Positions 33,045 to 44,066 of a DNA stretch of 64,000 nucleotides are shown piece after piece. Position numbers and translations under genes: made by a program. The notes beneath the pieces are model-generated. The model saw only the letters and a program-made list of their open reading frames with translations, was not told the origin of the DNA and made no database searches. The stretch comes from Antedon mediterranea (Eukaryota; Echinodermata; Crinoidea; Comatulida; Antedonidae): NCBI RefSeq assembly GCF_964355755.1, contig NC_092670.1, positions 8,245,201 through 8,309,200 on the forward strand. The letters run 5' to 3'. How positions within the stretch are numbered: position 1 is the first letter of the stretch; each line of letters begins with the position of its first letter.

Positions 33045-36000
33045 ATGAAATATAAATGTGAACACTGTGGAGTTAAGTTGGAATTCAGTGACTTGAAAGA
33101 ACATTTAGGATTACACACTCATTCTAAAGAAATAAAATGTGAGCTCTGTGAACATACAATTGACAAGTGTAAGTTACATAACCAGACACCATATGAATGT
33201 GATCATGAGGAGGAAGGAAATCGGAATTTGAAAAAACATTTGAGGACAAACACAGGAGAGACACCATATGAATGTGAGCATGAGAGGGAAGGAAATCGGA
33301 ATTTGAAAAAACATTTGAGGACAAACACAGGTGAGACACCATATGAATGTGAGCATGAGAAGGAAGGAAATCGAAATTTGAACAAACATTTGAGGACAAA
33401 CACAGGTGAGACACCATATGAATGTGAGCATGGGAAAGAAGGAAATCGGAATTTGAAAAAACATTTGAGCACAAACACAGGAGAAACACCATATGAATGT
33501 GAGCATGAGAAGGAAGGAAATCGGAATTTGAAAAAACATTTGAGCACAAACACAGGAGAAACACCATATGAATGTGAGCATGAGAAGGAAGGAAATCGGA
33601 ATTTGAAAAAACATTTGAGCACAAACACAGGAGAGACACCATATGAATGTGAGCATGAGAAGGAAGGAAATAGGAATTTGAAAAAACATTTGAGCACAAA
33701 CACAGGAGAGACACCATATGAATGTGAGCATGAGAAAGTAGGAAATCAGAATTTGAAAAAACATTTGAGCACAAACACAGGAGAGACACCATATGAATGT
33801 GAGCATGAGAAAGAAGGAAATCGGAATTTGAAAAAACATTTGAGAACAAACACAGCAGAGACACCATATGAATGTGAGCATGAGAAGGAAGGAAATAGGA
33901 ATTTGAAAAAACATTTGAGCACAAACACAGGAGAGACACCATATGAATGTGAGCATGAGAAAGTAGGAAATCAGAATTTGAAAAAACATTTGAGCACAAA
34001 CACAGGAGAGACACCATATGAATGTGAGCATGAGAAAGAAGGAAATCGGAATTTGAAAAAACATTTGAGAACAAACACAGCAGAGACACCATATGAATGT
34101 GAGCATGAGAAGGAAGGAAATCGAAATTTGAACAAACATTTGAGCACAAACACAGAAGAGACACCATATGAATGTGAGCATGAGAAGGAAGGAAATAGGA
34201 ATTTGAAAAAACATTTGAGCACAAACACAGGAGAGACACCATATGAATGTGAGCATGAGAAAGTAGGAAATCAGAATTTGAAAAAACATTTGAGCACAAA
34301 CACAGGAGAGACACCATATGAATGTGAGCATGGGAAAGAAGGAAATCGGAATTTGAAAAAACATTTGAGAACAAACACAGGAGAAACACCATATGAATGT
34401 GAGCATGAGAAGGAAGGAAATCGAAATTTGAACAAACATTTGAGGACAAACACAGGTGAGACACCATATGAATGTGAGCATAAGAAGGAAGGAAATTGGA
34501 ATTTGAACAAGCATTTGAGGACAAACAAAGGAAAGACACCATATGAATGTGAGCATGAGAAGGAAGGAAATCAGAATTTGAAAAAACATTTGAGGACAAA
34601 CACAGGAGAGACACCATATGAATGTGGGCATGAGAAGGAAGGAAATCGGAATTTGAAAAAACATTTGAGCACAAACGCAGGAGAGACACCATATGAATGT
34701 GAACATTGCGGGAAGAAATTCAAATGGAAGTCAACTTTTAAAACACATTTGAGAACACACAAAAGAGAGACACCATATGAATGTCAAAATTGTGGAAAGA
34801 AATTTAAACAAAGCTGGAATAGGAAAATGCATTTGAGAAAACACACAAGAGAGACACAATATGAATGTGAACATTGTGGTAAGAAATTTAAACAAAATGG
34901 AAATTTAAAGATTCGTTTGAGAAAACACACAGGAGAGACACCATATGAATGTGAAAAAGAGAAGGAAGGAAATCTGAATTTAAAAAAACATTTGAGCACA
35001 AACACAGGAGAGACACCATATGAATGTGAGCATGAGAAGGAAGGAAATCTGAATTTGAAAAAACATTTGAGCACAAACACAGGAGAGACACCATATGAAT
35101 GTGAACATTGCGGGAAGAAATTCAAATGGAAGTCAACTTTGAAAGCACATTTGAGAACACACAAAACAGAGACACCATATGAATGTCAAAATTGTGCGAA
35201 GAAATTTAAGCAAAGCTGGAATTTGAAAATGCATTTGAGAAAACACACAAGAAAGACACAATATCAACGTGAACATTGTGGTAAGAAATTTAAACAAAAT
35301 GGAAATTTAGAGATTCGTTTGAGAAAATACACAGGAGAGACACCATATGATTGTGAACATGGTGGTTGGAAATTGAAACAAAATGGAAATCGGAAACATT
35401 TGAGAAAACACACAGGAGAGACACCATATGAATGTGAACATTGTGGAAAGAAATTTAAACTAAATGGAAATTTGAAGATACATTTGAGAATACACACAGG
35501 AAAGACACCATATGAATGTGAACATTGTGGTAAGAAATTTAAACAAAGTGGTGATTTGAAAAGACATTTGAGAACACACACAGGAGATACACCATATGAA
35601 TGTGAACATTGTGGTAAGAAATTTAAACTCAATGGAAATTTGAAAAGACATTTGAGAATACACACAGGAGATACACCTTATGAATGTGAACATTGTGGGA
35701 AGAAATTTAAACTAAGCTGGAATTTGAAAATGCATTTGAGAACACACACAGGAGAGACACCATATGAATGTGAACATTGTGGTAAAAAATGTAAACACAA
35801 TGAGGACTTGAAAAGACATTTGAGAATACACACAGGAGAGGCACCATATGAATGTGAACATTGTGGTAAGAAATTCAAACAAAATGGGGATTTGAAAAGA
35901 CATTTTAGAATACACACAAGAGAGACACCATATGAATGTGAACATTGTGGTAAGAAATTTAAACAAAATGGAAATTTGAAAATGCATTTGAGAACACACA

Positions 36001-36776
36001 CAGGAGAGACTCCATATGAATGTCAACATTGTGGACAGAAATTTAAACAAAATGGAAATTTGAAAATGCATTTAAGAACACACACAGGAGAGACACCATA
36101 TGAATGTGAACATTGTGGTAAGAAATGTAAACACAATGGGGACTTGAAAAGACATTTGAGAATACACACAGGAGAGGCACGATATGAATGTGCACATTGT
36201 GGTAAGAAATTTAAACTAAATGGAAATTTCAAGATTCATTTGAGAACACACACAGGAGAGACACCATATGAATGTGAACATTGTGGACAGAAATTTAAAC
36301 AAAATGGAAATTTGAAGATACATTTGAGAACACACACTAGAGACGCACCATATGAATGTGAACATTGTGGTAAGAAATTTAAACAAAATGGAAATTTAAA
36401 GATGCATTTGAGAACACACACAGGAGAGGCACCATATGAATGTGCACATTGTGGTAAGAAATTTAAACACAATGAGGACTTGAAAAGACATTTGAGAATA
36501 CACACAGGAGAGGCACCATATGAATGTGAACATTGTGGTAAGAAATTTAAACAAAATGGGGTTTTGAAAAGACATTTGAGAACACACACAAGAAAGGCAT
36601 CATATGAATGTGAACATTGTGGTAAGAAATTTAAACAAAATGGGGTTTTGAAAAGACATTTGAGAACACACACAAGAAAGGCATCATATGAATGTGAACA
36701 TTGTGGAACGAAATTTACACGGAATGCTACTTTGAATGCACATTTAAAAACACATAACACACCTTATGAAATTTAA
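33045..36776 (+). CDS. ZNF-A2: giant zinc-finger protein with 22 zinc-less finger repeats
   Basis: 1243 residues, uninterrupted. The ATG follows acceptor TTTTCTTTCAG (AG 33028-33029). Residues 1-47: family N-terminal module. Residues 48-547: twenty tandem 25-residue units, consensus [19 protein letters not shown] then STNTGE; the second Cys is Glu and the last His is Asn, and three residues are lost relative to a 28-residue finger, so canonical zinc binding is impossible. Then three fingers, two more 25-residue units, three fingers resembling the first three (a block duplication), and seventeen further fingers. Fingers with KIRLRKH, YQREHC and DCEHGG have lost ligands; about twenty remain canonical. 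Helices are uniform ([27 protein letters not shown]). The absence of any stop in 3.7 kb of repeats argues for recent amplification or selection. Confidence 0.88.
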   Translation: MKYKCEHCGVKLEFSDLKEHLGLHTHSKEIKCELCEHTIDKCKLHNQTPYECDHEEEGNRNLKKHLRTNTGETPYECEHEREGNRNLKKHLRTNTGETPYECEHEKEGNRNLNKHLRTNTGETPYECEHGKEGNRNLKKHLSTNTGETPYECEHEKEGNRNLKKHLSTNTGETPYECEHEKEGNRNLKKHLSTNTGETPYECEHEKEGNRNLKKHLSTNTGETPYECEHEKVGNQNLKKHLSTNTGETPYECEHEKEGNRNLKKHLRTNTAETPYECEHEKEGNRNLKKHLSTNTGETPYECEHEKVGNQNLKKHLSTNTGETPYECEHEKEGNRNLKKHLRTNTAETPYECEHEKEGNRNLNKHLSTNTEETPYECEHEKEGNRNLKKHLSTNTGETPYECEHEKVGNQNLKKHLSTNTGETPYECEHGKEGNRNLKKHLRTNTGETPYECEHEKEGNRNLNKHLRTNTGETPYECEHKKEGNWNLNKHLRTNKGKTPYECEHEKEGNQNLKKHLRTNTGETPYECGHEKEGNRNLKKHLSTNAGETPYECEHCGKKFKWKSTFKTHLRTHKRETPYECQNCGKKFKQSWNRKMHLRKHTRETQYECEHCGKKFKQNGNLKIRLRKHTGETPYECEKEKEGNLNLKKHLSTNTGETPYECEHEKEGNLNLKKHLSTNTGETPYECEHCGKKFKWKSTLKAHLRTHKTETPYECQNCAKKFKQSWNLKMHLRKHTRKTQYQREHCGKKFKQNGNLEIRLRKYTGETPYDCEHGGWKLKQNGNRKHLRKHTGETPYECEHCGKKFKLNGNLKIHLRIHTGKTPYECEHCGKKFKQSGDLKRHLRTHTGDTPYECEHCGKKFKLNGNLKRHLRIHTGDTPYECEHCGKKFKLSWNLKMHLRTHTGETPYECEHCGKKCKHNEDLKRHLRIHTGEAPYECEHCGKKFKQNGDLKRHFRIHTRETPYECEHCGKKFKQNGNLKMHLRTHTGETPYECQHCGQKFKQNGNLKMHLRTHTGETPYECEHCGKKCKHNGDLKRHLRIHTGEARYECAHCGKKFKLNGNFKIHLRTHTGETPYECEHCGQKFKQNGNLKIHLRTHTRDAPYECEHCGKKFKQNGNLKMHLRTHTGEAPYECAHCGKKFKHNEDLKRHLRIHTGEAPYECEHCGKKFKQNGVLKRHLRTHTRKASYECEHCGKKFKQNGVLKRHLRTHTRKASYECEHCGTKFTRNATLNAHLKTHNTPYEI
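33186..34685 (+). repeat. 75-bp coding repeat array, 20 units, with 225-bp higher-order period
   Basis: Twenty units of exactly 75 bp. Variants KVGNQ, RTNTAE and STNTGE fall in a fixed order of three, repeated at units 7-9, 10-12 and 14-16, showing that three-unit blocks were copied. Two further units are at 34938-35087. A1 has one unit, A3 at least five full ones before the window ends. Confidence 0.95.
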
Positions 36777-37420
<644 letters not shown>

Positions 37421-37997
37421 ACCCAGAAACTGATATTTCGGCCCAAGTTAAAAAATGTGCCCAAATATGGTAGTGATATGACATGTCCATAAATGGGTCA
37501 CAATTTTTTTGTCTCATAAATTTTGATAGCGTAGACAGCTTTAGAGCAACAAAAAAATATAAATTTTGTGGGAAAATATTTGTACTTTTGAACACACAGT
37601 GGTGATTTGAAGGAACATTTTAGAAAACAAACAAGAGATACACTACATTATTATAAATGTGAACATTGTGCGAAGAAATTTAAAGTGATAATTTGAAAAG
37701 ACATGTGAGAATTCACATGAGAGAGAATTAATAGGTTAAGTTTGAATATTTTTTGGGGAAAATCAACAGAAATATTTATTTCAGATAAATGAGTTACTAT
37801 AATGCAGTACTCAATAATTTGAGCCATAATAATTGAAGAATATAATTATGTAGATTACTGTATTCCCTGATACAAAAAACTAATACATAGAAGTTTTTAA
37901 AGAGTTTTAAGATTTAATATTATAAAACAATGTCAATCAAGCAAATCAAACAAAATAGATAATAATAAACCATTCCAAAGTGAGAATTTAAAAAAAA
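37421..37997. other. 3' flank of ZNF-A2
   Basis: Contains scattered finger fossils (AACATTGTGCGAAGAAATTT at about 37660) and CCAAATATGGTAGTGATATG. No gene. Confidence 0.5.
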
Positions 37998-38605
37998 AAC
38001 ATTTTAGAACTCGCACAATGAATCTGAATATTGTGAGAATAAAAAAAACATTTTAGAACTCGCACAATGAATCTGAATATTGTGAGAATAAAAAAAAACA
38101 TTTTAGAACTCGTACAATGAATCTGAATATTGTGAGAATAAAAAAAAACATTTTAGAACTCGCACAATGAATCTGAATATTGTGAGAATAAAAAAAACAT
38201 TTTAGAACTCGCACAATGAATCTGAATATTGTGAGATAAAAAAAAACATTTTAGAACTCGCACAATGAATCTGAATATTGTGAGAATAAAAAAAACATTT
38301 TAGAACTCGCACAATGAATCTGAATATTGTGAGAATAAAAAAACATTTTAGAACTCGCACAATGAATCTGAATATTGTGAGAATAAAAAAAAACATTTTA
38401 GAACTCGCACAATGAATCTGAATATTGTGAGAATAAAAAAAAACATTTTAGAACTCGCACAATGAATCTGAATATTGTGAGAATAAAAAAAACATTTTAG
38501 AACTCGCACAATGAATCTGAATATTGTGAGAATAAAAAAAAACATTTTAGAACTCGCACAATGAATCTGAATATTGTGAGAATAAAAAAAACATTTAAAA
38601 ATATA
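37998..38605. repeat. 49-bp satellite derived from zinc-finger DNA, 12 units
   Basis: CATTTTAGAACTCGCACAAT plus GAATCTGAATATTGTGAGAA and an A-run of variable length recur about every 49 bp (first at 38000, last at 38543). The words correspond to a finger's KHFRTHT and NESEYCEN segments, but unit length is not a multiple of three and A-runs vary, so nothing is translated. Unit 1 has a single copy at about 3570-3620. Confidence 0.9.
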
Positions 38606-39204
38606 CACTGCAGAGACACAACACAATATAAATGAAATTTGTGGAAAAAGATTTAAAACTAATATTCAACAACATTTAAGATTACATTTGAGGATACACA
38701 CAAGAGAGAAAACATACTGTACTGTATAAATGTTAATGTTCTGTGTGTTGCTGTTTTTTGTTTTGTTTAAAGTACACACACACTTTCAATTCTAAATGTA
38801 CACTCTTTTACTTATTAGTTGGTAAATTGTTGTTATAACATTTATTATAGTACTATGATACCTAGGACTTAATTATTGTATTATTTTAATTCACTTTTTT
38901 ATAACATTATACATTTTTGGTTTTGTTTACTCTTTGTTTCGTTTGTGATATTTTTTTCAAAAATTATAATAAACCTTTTCTATGATTTATAATGTACAGT
39001 AGCCTTCCTATGTAATAAAGCCTTTCTATGATTTTTATTTCAAAGTAACAGTTTTCTTTTATAGTCGGTTTTTGTAACAATAAAATCAAGTTTTATTCAT
39101 ATATATTCAAGGTACTGTATAATATACTATTTTCTTTGTGTATATTTGTAAACACATGGCGACACAACAAGGGATAGATAGATAGTAGTTTGTATTTTAT
39201 ATTT
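38606..39204. other. Interval with single 46-bp unit
   Basis: Corresponds to 3625-4419 of unit 1, with only one AATAAA-bearing 46-bp unit (38970-39030) instead of five. No gene. Confidence 0.5.
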
Positions 39205-39310
39205 TTAGTCGCGTGGACGCGACTCTATAGTTCACTATGTCGGTCGGTCGGTCTGTCGGTCCGGTATCACTATGTGTTTTAGCACGCGACTTATTGCTGT
39301 TGGCCTTGTT
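39205..39310 (+). repeat. Dispersed CGGT-rich hairpin repeat
   Basis: Orthologue of 4420-4530 with changes at a few bases (ACTATGTGTTTTAGCACGCG against ACTATGCGTTTTAGCACCCG). Hairpin stem at 39210-39225. Confidence 0.7.
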
Positions 39311-39751
39311 ATGTTGAAGTTGAGGTATTCATGAGCAGAGGTACACTATAGGTTATGTTTTGGAAAAAAAAGTGTATACTGTAGTCATTAGAATTTTAAA
39401 GTACTGTAGTTATATTATAGATAACTGATTTTGCTGCAGTTTTGCAATCGATCAGAATATTCAAAACTTAATGTTGTTACGTGTTGTCAAAAGAATTGAC
39501 ACAACAATGTAACACTCAATCCAAGGAGTAACAACTCTCTTCTAAATCCAATTATCTAATTATAGTGGAATTTCAATACAATTCTACATAATTGGCGTTA
39601 TACAGTATACTGTAAAGGCAGTGACGATCCACTATTAGATCTCTAGATAAAGCCTTTCTCCACCCACTCTACACAATGGTAGAGTGGGTCGATTATAATG
39701 TCTCGGGGCGTTACTCAACAAGTACTCTTACGGCATCTAAATAGATAATTC

Positions 39752-39901
39752 AATTTGCTTAATTATACTCTCAACCAATCAAATACCGTAAATAAGTACT
39801 TGTCTGCCAGTCTATGATCCTATTTATTGCTGAGGAATGCCATTCAGTTGTATACAGTGGCAGCGAGAGAACGACTGAGGAAGACGATAATTATCATTGA
39901 G
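39752..39901 (+). promoter_or_regulatory. Putative promoter and 5' exon of ZNF-B2
   Basis: Identical to 4973-5122 over the motif and the exon, with donor GT at 39902. Although the gene body is broken, the control region shows no decay relative to unit 1. Confidence 0.45.
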
Positions 39902-40560
39902 GTAGGTACACGTTCCTAAACTGAAATATTGATTATGAGACAATCGGCGTGTGTGTTTCTTATAATTGTTAGCAGGATACTCGAAAATGTATTGCCGATT
40001 TTCTTAAGATTTTAACGGATAGGTTCATAGCTGTATGGGAACACGTTATTCAATTTCATATGACTAGTAGATCAAATATCAAGCTGACCACAGCAATGGA
40101 AAGTTTCACCATAGGGATTTTCATTGCTTATTACGTATTTGTTGATATGTGGCATTGGCCCTCGCAATTAACACTCTAACTATCTATTTTGTTTGTAACG
40201 TATTGTATAGGGCTTGGTTCTATTTGATACGGCTTGGTAATTAGGAGGACCCCGATTTATGTTTCTTTTCCCAGAAAAATAGTAGGCCTAATGCCTTAAA
40301 ATAACGCAAGCTAATATCACTCAAATTAATCCGTTACCATTAGGCCTCAGTAAATCTAATTAAAACAAAAGCTGTATACACGACATTAAAGTCGAATACG
40401 CCAATTTTAAATTCTTTGACATTATTCTGTTACAAAACTACTGTATGTACATAAGTTTGTTTTTCAATATAGTGTAGCTAACATGAATAGTACTACTAAG
40501 TATAGCCTGGAGGAAGTAGAATTATAGTTTTGACAATTGTATTTTTTTATAGATTTATTG

Positions 40561-41921
40561 ATGAATGAATATGACTTCAACAAAGAAGAATTTAACAGTG
40601 TAAATACCAACATGAAATGCAAATGTGAACACTGTGGAGATGAATTTGAGTTCAGGGATTTGAAGGAACATTTAGGAATACACGTACATAGTAAAGAGTT
40701 TAAATGTGAAAACTCCGAGGATTTTCTGCTAAATGGCCAAACACCATATTATGATTTTGAACATTGTAGGCCTAGAATTGAAGAAAGTAAACATTTTGGA
40801 CTACCCATTGTCGAAAAATCTTCATATGAATTTGAACATTGTCGAAATGACGAAAGTGAGAATTCAAGTAACACTGCCGTAGAAGCTTCGTATGAATTAG
40901 AACATTGTCGAAATGAAGAAAATGAGAATTTGGGAAACACCGTATACTAAATCTGATGAAAATTGTGGAACTGAAGAAAGGGGTGATTTGGGAATTCACA
41001 CTTTCGAAGAAACTTCGTTTGGTTGTGAAAATTGTGGGAAAGTGATGATTTAACAAAACCATTTTAAAATTCACACAAGAGAGACACAACATGAATGTGA
41101 ACATTGTGGGAAGACATTTAAACAGAATGCGAATTTGAAAAAGCATTTGAGAATACACACAGGAGAAGCACCATTTGAATGTAAACACTGTGGGAAGAAT
41201 TTTAAAGAAAGGGGGAATTTAAACAAGCATTTGCGGATGCATACAGGAGAGAAACCATATGATTGTGAATACTGTGGGAAGAAATTTAGATCTAGTGTAA
41301 ATTTGACAAAACATTTGAGAGTACACACAGGAGAGAAGCCATACGAATGTGAACAGTGTCAAAGGAAATTTAAACACAGTGGGCAATTAAAAATACATTT
41401 TAGAACTCACACAGGGGAGACACCGTATGGATGTGAACATTGTGGAAAGAAATTTAAATAGAGAGTGATTTTGAGAGAACATTTGATTGAGAATACACAC
41501 AGGAGAGAAACCATATGAATGTATATTTTGCGCGAAGAACTTTAGAACTAGTAGTTATTTAAATATACATTTGAGATTACACACAGGATGCAAATCGTAT
41601 GAATGTGAATATTGTGGACAGAAATTTATCACTAATGGGACTTTAAAAAAACATTTGATAATTCACACCGGAGAGACACCTTATGAATGTGAGCATTGTG
41701 GAAAGAAATTTGAACATAATGGATATTTAAAATTACATTTGAGAATACACACGGGAGAGAAACCATATAAATGTGAACAATGTGGAATACAATTTCAATG
41801 GGATAAAACCTTCAAAAGGCATCTAAAAACACACACACACAGACACTCTTTAAATGAAAACACTGTGCTATCATCTTTAAATTCAATTACATTATTACCA
41901 ATCAATCAATTACAAAATTAA
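40561..41921 (+). pseudogene. ZNF-B2: broken C2H2 zinc-finger gene
   Basis: Same structure and lesions as ZNF-B1: module from ATG 40561 or 40612, first frame ending at TAA 40948-40950 (TGA in B1), frame change, TAA at about 41051, four fingers to TAG 41459-41461, frame change, four fingers, stop 41919-41921. Replacement differences from B1 are few (KEEFNS against KKEFNS, FEHNGY against FKHNGY, QFQWDKTFKRH against EFQWDKTFQRH). Confidence 0.8.
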
Positions 41922-42597
41922 AACTTACATATTTCTTTTCACTCTGATTGTTAAAGCATTTGATTGAAAAGATGGAATTTCTCAATATAAAATATTGTGT
42001 TTTGGTAAAGATATGAGGCACATATATTTTTTATTCTGTAGATGGATTCATGACAGAGAAATCAGTTAACTGAACATTTTGTTTAAGTTTTTCATATCTC
42101 CCTTTATTTTATGTTATTGTAAAGTGTATTGATTTTATGTATCGTATTCCTCGTTTTCGTCAGTCACAAAATAGTGTAATTATTATTTGTACAGTGTTAC
42201 CGCTAGAATAGGCCAAAATAGTAACAATCGGTAATATTACGTGTGTTTACTCGCTTTTGAAATCTTTTCAATGCAAATTAAAGAGAAATAATATCAAATT
42301 GTACCATTCTAAAAATATTAACAGTAAATATTCGTGCAACAATTTTTAAACAAAATTAACTAGGGCAACTACATTGTAAATTATTGCATCTCTAAATTAT
42401 TTATGGAGTGCTACGATGACATGACTGATCTATTATATTTAAGTTATTGAAATGTTATTTCAATGTGATTTCATTATAACAGTGTTTACAATGTTATAGG
42501 CTTTGATTTATTTTTATATTTGCTTTCATTTTAATTACTTATATGTATGCAATCGTGTTTTCAATCAAATAGTTTATAGGCCAGTGTGTTTTGGAGT
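41922..42597. other. 3' flank of ZNF-B2, no gene seen
   Basis: Nearly identical to 7143-7819; one missing T pair in CAACAATTTTTAAAC is among the rare differences. Confidence 0.5.
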
Positions 42598-44066
42598 ATA
42601 TCGCAAAAATAATAGCAGTTTGTACAGTAGGTCAGTGGTGTAGGAAAGAGTGGTATCGCACAAAATAATAGCAGTTTGTACAGTAGGTCAGTGGTGTAGG
42701 AAAGAGTGGTATCGCACAAAATAAAAGCAGTTTGTACAGTAGGTCAGTGGTGTAGGAAAGAGTGGTATCGCACAAAATAATAGCAGTTTGTACAGTAGGT
42801 CAGTGGTGTAGGAAAGAGTGGTATCGCACAAAATAATAGCAGTTTGTACAGTAGGTCAGTGGTGTAGGAAAGAGTGGTATCGCACAAAATAATAGCATTT
42901 TGTACAGTAGGTCAGTGGTGTAGGAAAGAGTGGTATCGCACAAAATAATAGCAGTTTGTACAGTAGGTCAGTGGTGTAGGAAAGAGTGGTATCGCACAAA
43001 ATAAAAGCAGTTTGTACAGTAGGTCAGTGGTGTAGGAAAGAGTGGTATCGCACAAAATAATAGCAGTTTGTACAGTAGGTCAGTGGTGTAGGAAAGAGTG
43101 GTATCGCACAAAATAATAGCAGTTTGTACAGTAGGTCAGTGGTGTAGGAAAGAGTGGTATCGCACAAAATAATAGCAGTTTGTACAGTAGGTCAGTGGTG
43201 TAGGAAAGAGTGGTATCGCACAAAATAATAGCAGTTTGTACAGTAGGTCAGTGGTGTAGGAAAGAGTGGTATCGCACAAAATAATAGCATTTTGTACAGT
43301 AGGTCAGTGGTGTAGGAAAGAGTGGTATCGCACAAAATAATAGCAGTTTGTACAGTAGGTCAGTGGTGTAGGAAAGAGTGGTATCGCACAAAATAATAGC
43401 AGTTTGTACAGTAGGTCAGTGGTGTAGGAAAGAGTGGTATCGCACAAAATAATAGCAGTTTGTACAGTAGGTCAGTGGTGTAGGAAAGAGTGATATCGCA
43501 CAAAATAATAGCAGTTTGTACAGTAGGTCAGTGGTGTAGGAAAGAGTGGTATCGCACAAAATAATAGCAGTTTGTACAGTAGGTCAGTGGTGTAGGAAAG
43601 AGTGGTATCGCACAAAATAATAGCAGTTTGTACAGTAGGTCAGTGGTGTAGGAAAGAGTGGTATCGCACAAAATAATAGCAGTTTGTACAGTAGGTCAGT
43701 GGTGTAGGAAAGAGTGGTATCGCACAAAATAATAGCAGTTTGTACAGTAGGTCAGTGGTGTAGGAAAGAGTGGTATCGCACAAAATAATAGCAGTTTGTA
43801 CAGTAGGTCAGTGGTGTAGGAAAGAGTGGTATCGCACAAAATAATAGCAGTTTGTACAGTAGGTCAGTGGTGTAGGAAAGAGTGGTATCGCACAAAATAA
43901 TAGCAGTTTGTACAGTAGGTCAGTGGTGTAGGAAAGAGTGGTATCGCACAAAATAATAGCAGTTTGTACAGTAGGTCAGTGGTGTAGGAAAGAGTGGTAT
44001 CGCACAAAATAATAGCAGTTTGTACAGTAGGTCAGTGGTGTAGGAAAGAGTGGTATCGCACAAAAT
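42598..44066. repeat. 56-bp minisatellite, 26 units
   Basis: GTAGGTCAGTGG recurs from 42627 to 44027 at exact 56-bp steps: seven more units than in unit 1. Variants ATAAAAGC (two units) and GCATTTTG (two units) occur at repeated spacing, suggesting that a multi-unit block was copied. Confidence 0.95.

Noticed and set aside
33124-34706. Antisense open frames of over 500 residues across the ZNF-A2 array
   Set aside because: They arise because the repeat unit (75 bp) is a multiple of three and lacks stops in several frames. Their products are simple repeats of the complementary codons, with no independent start context.
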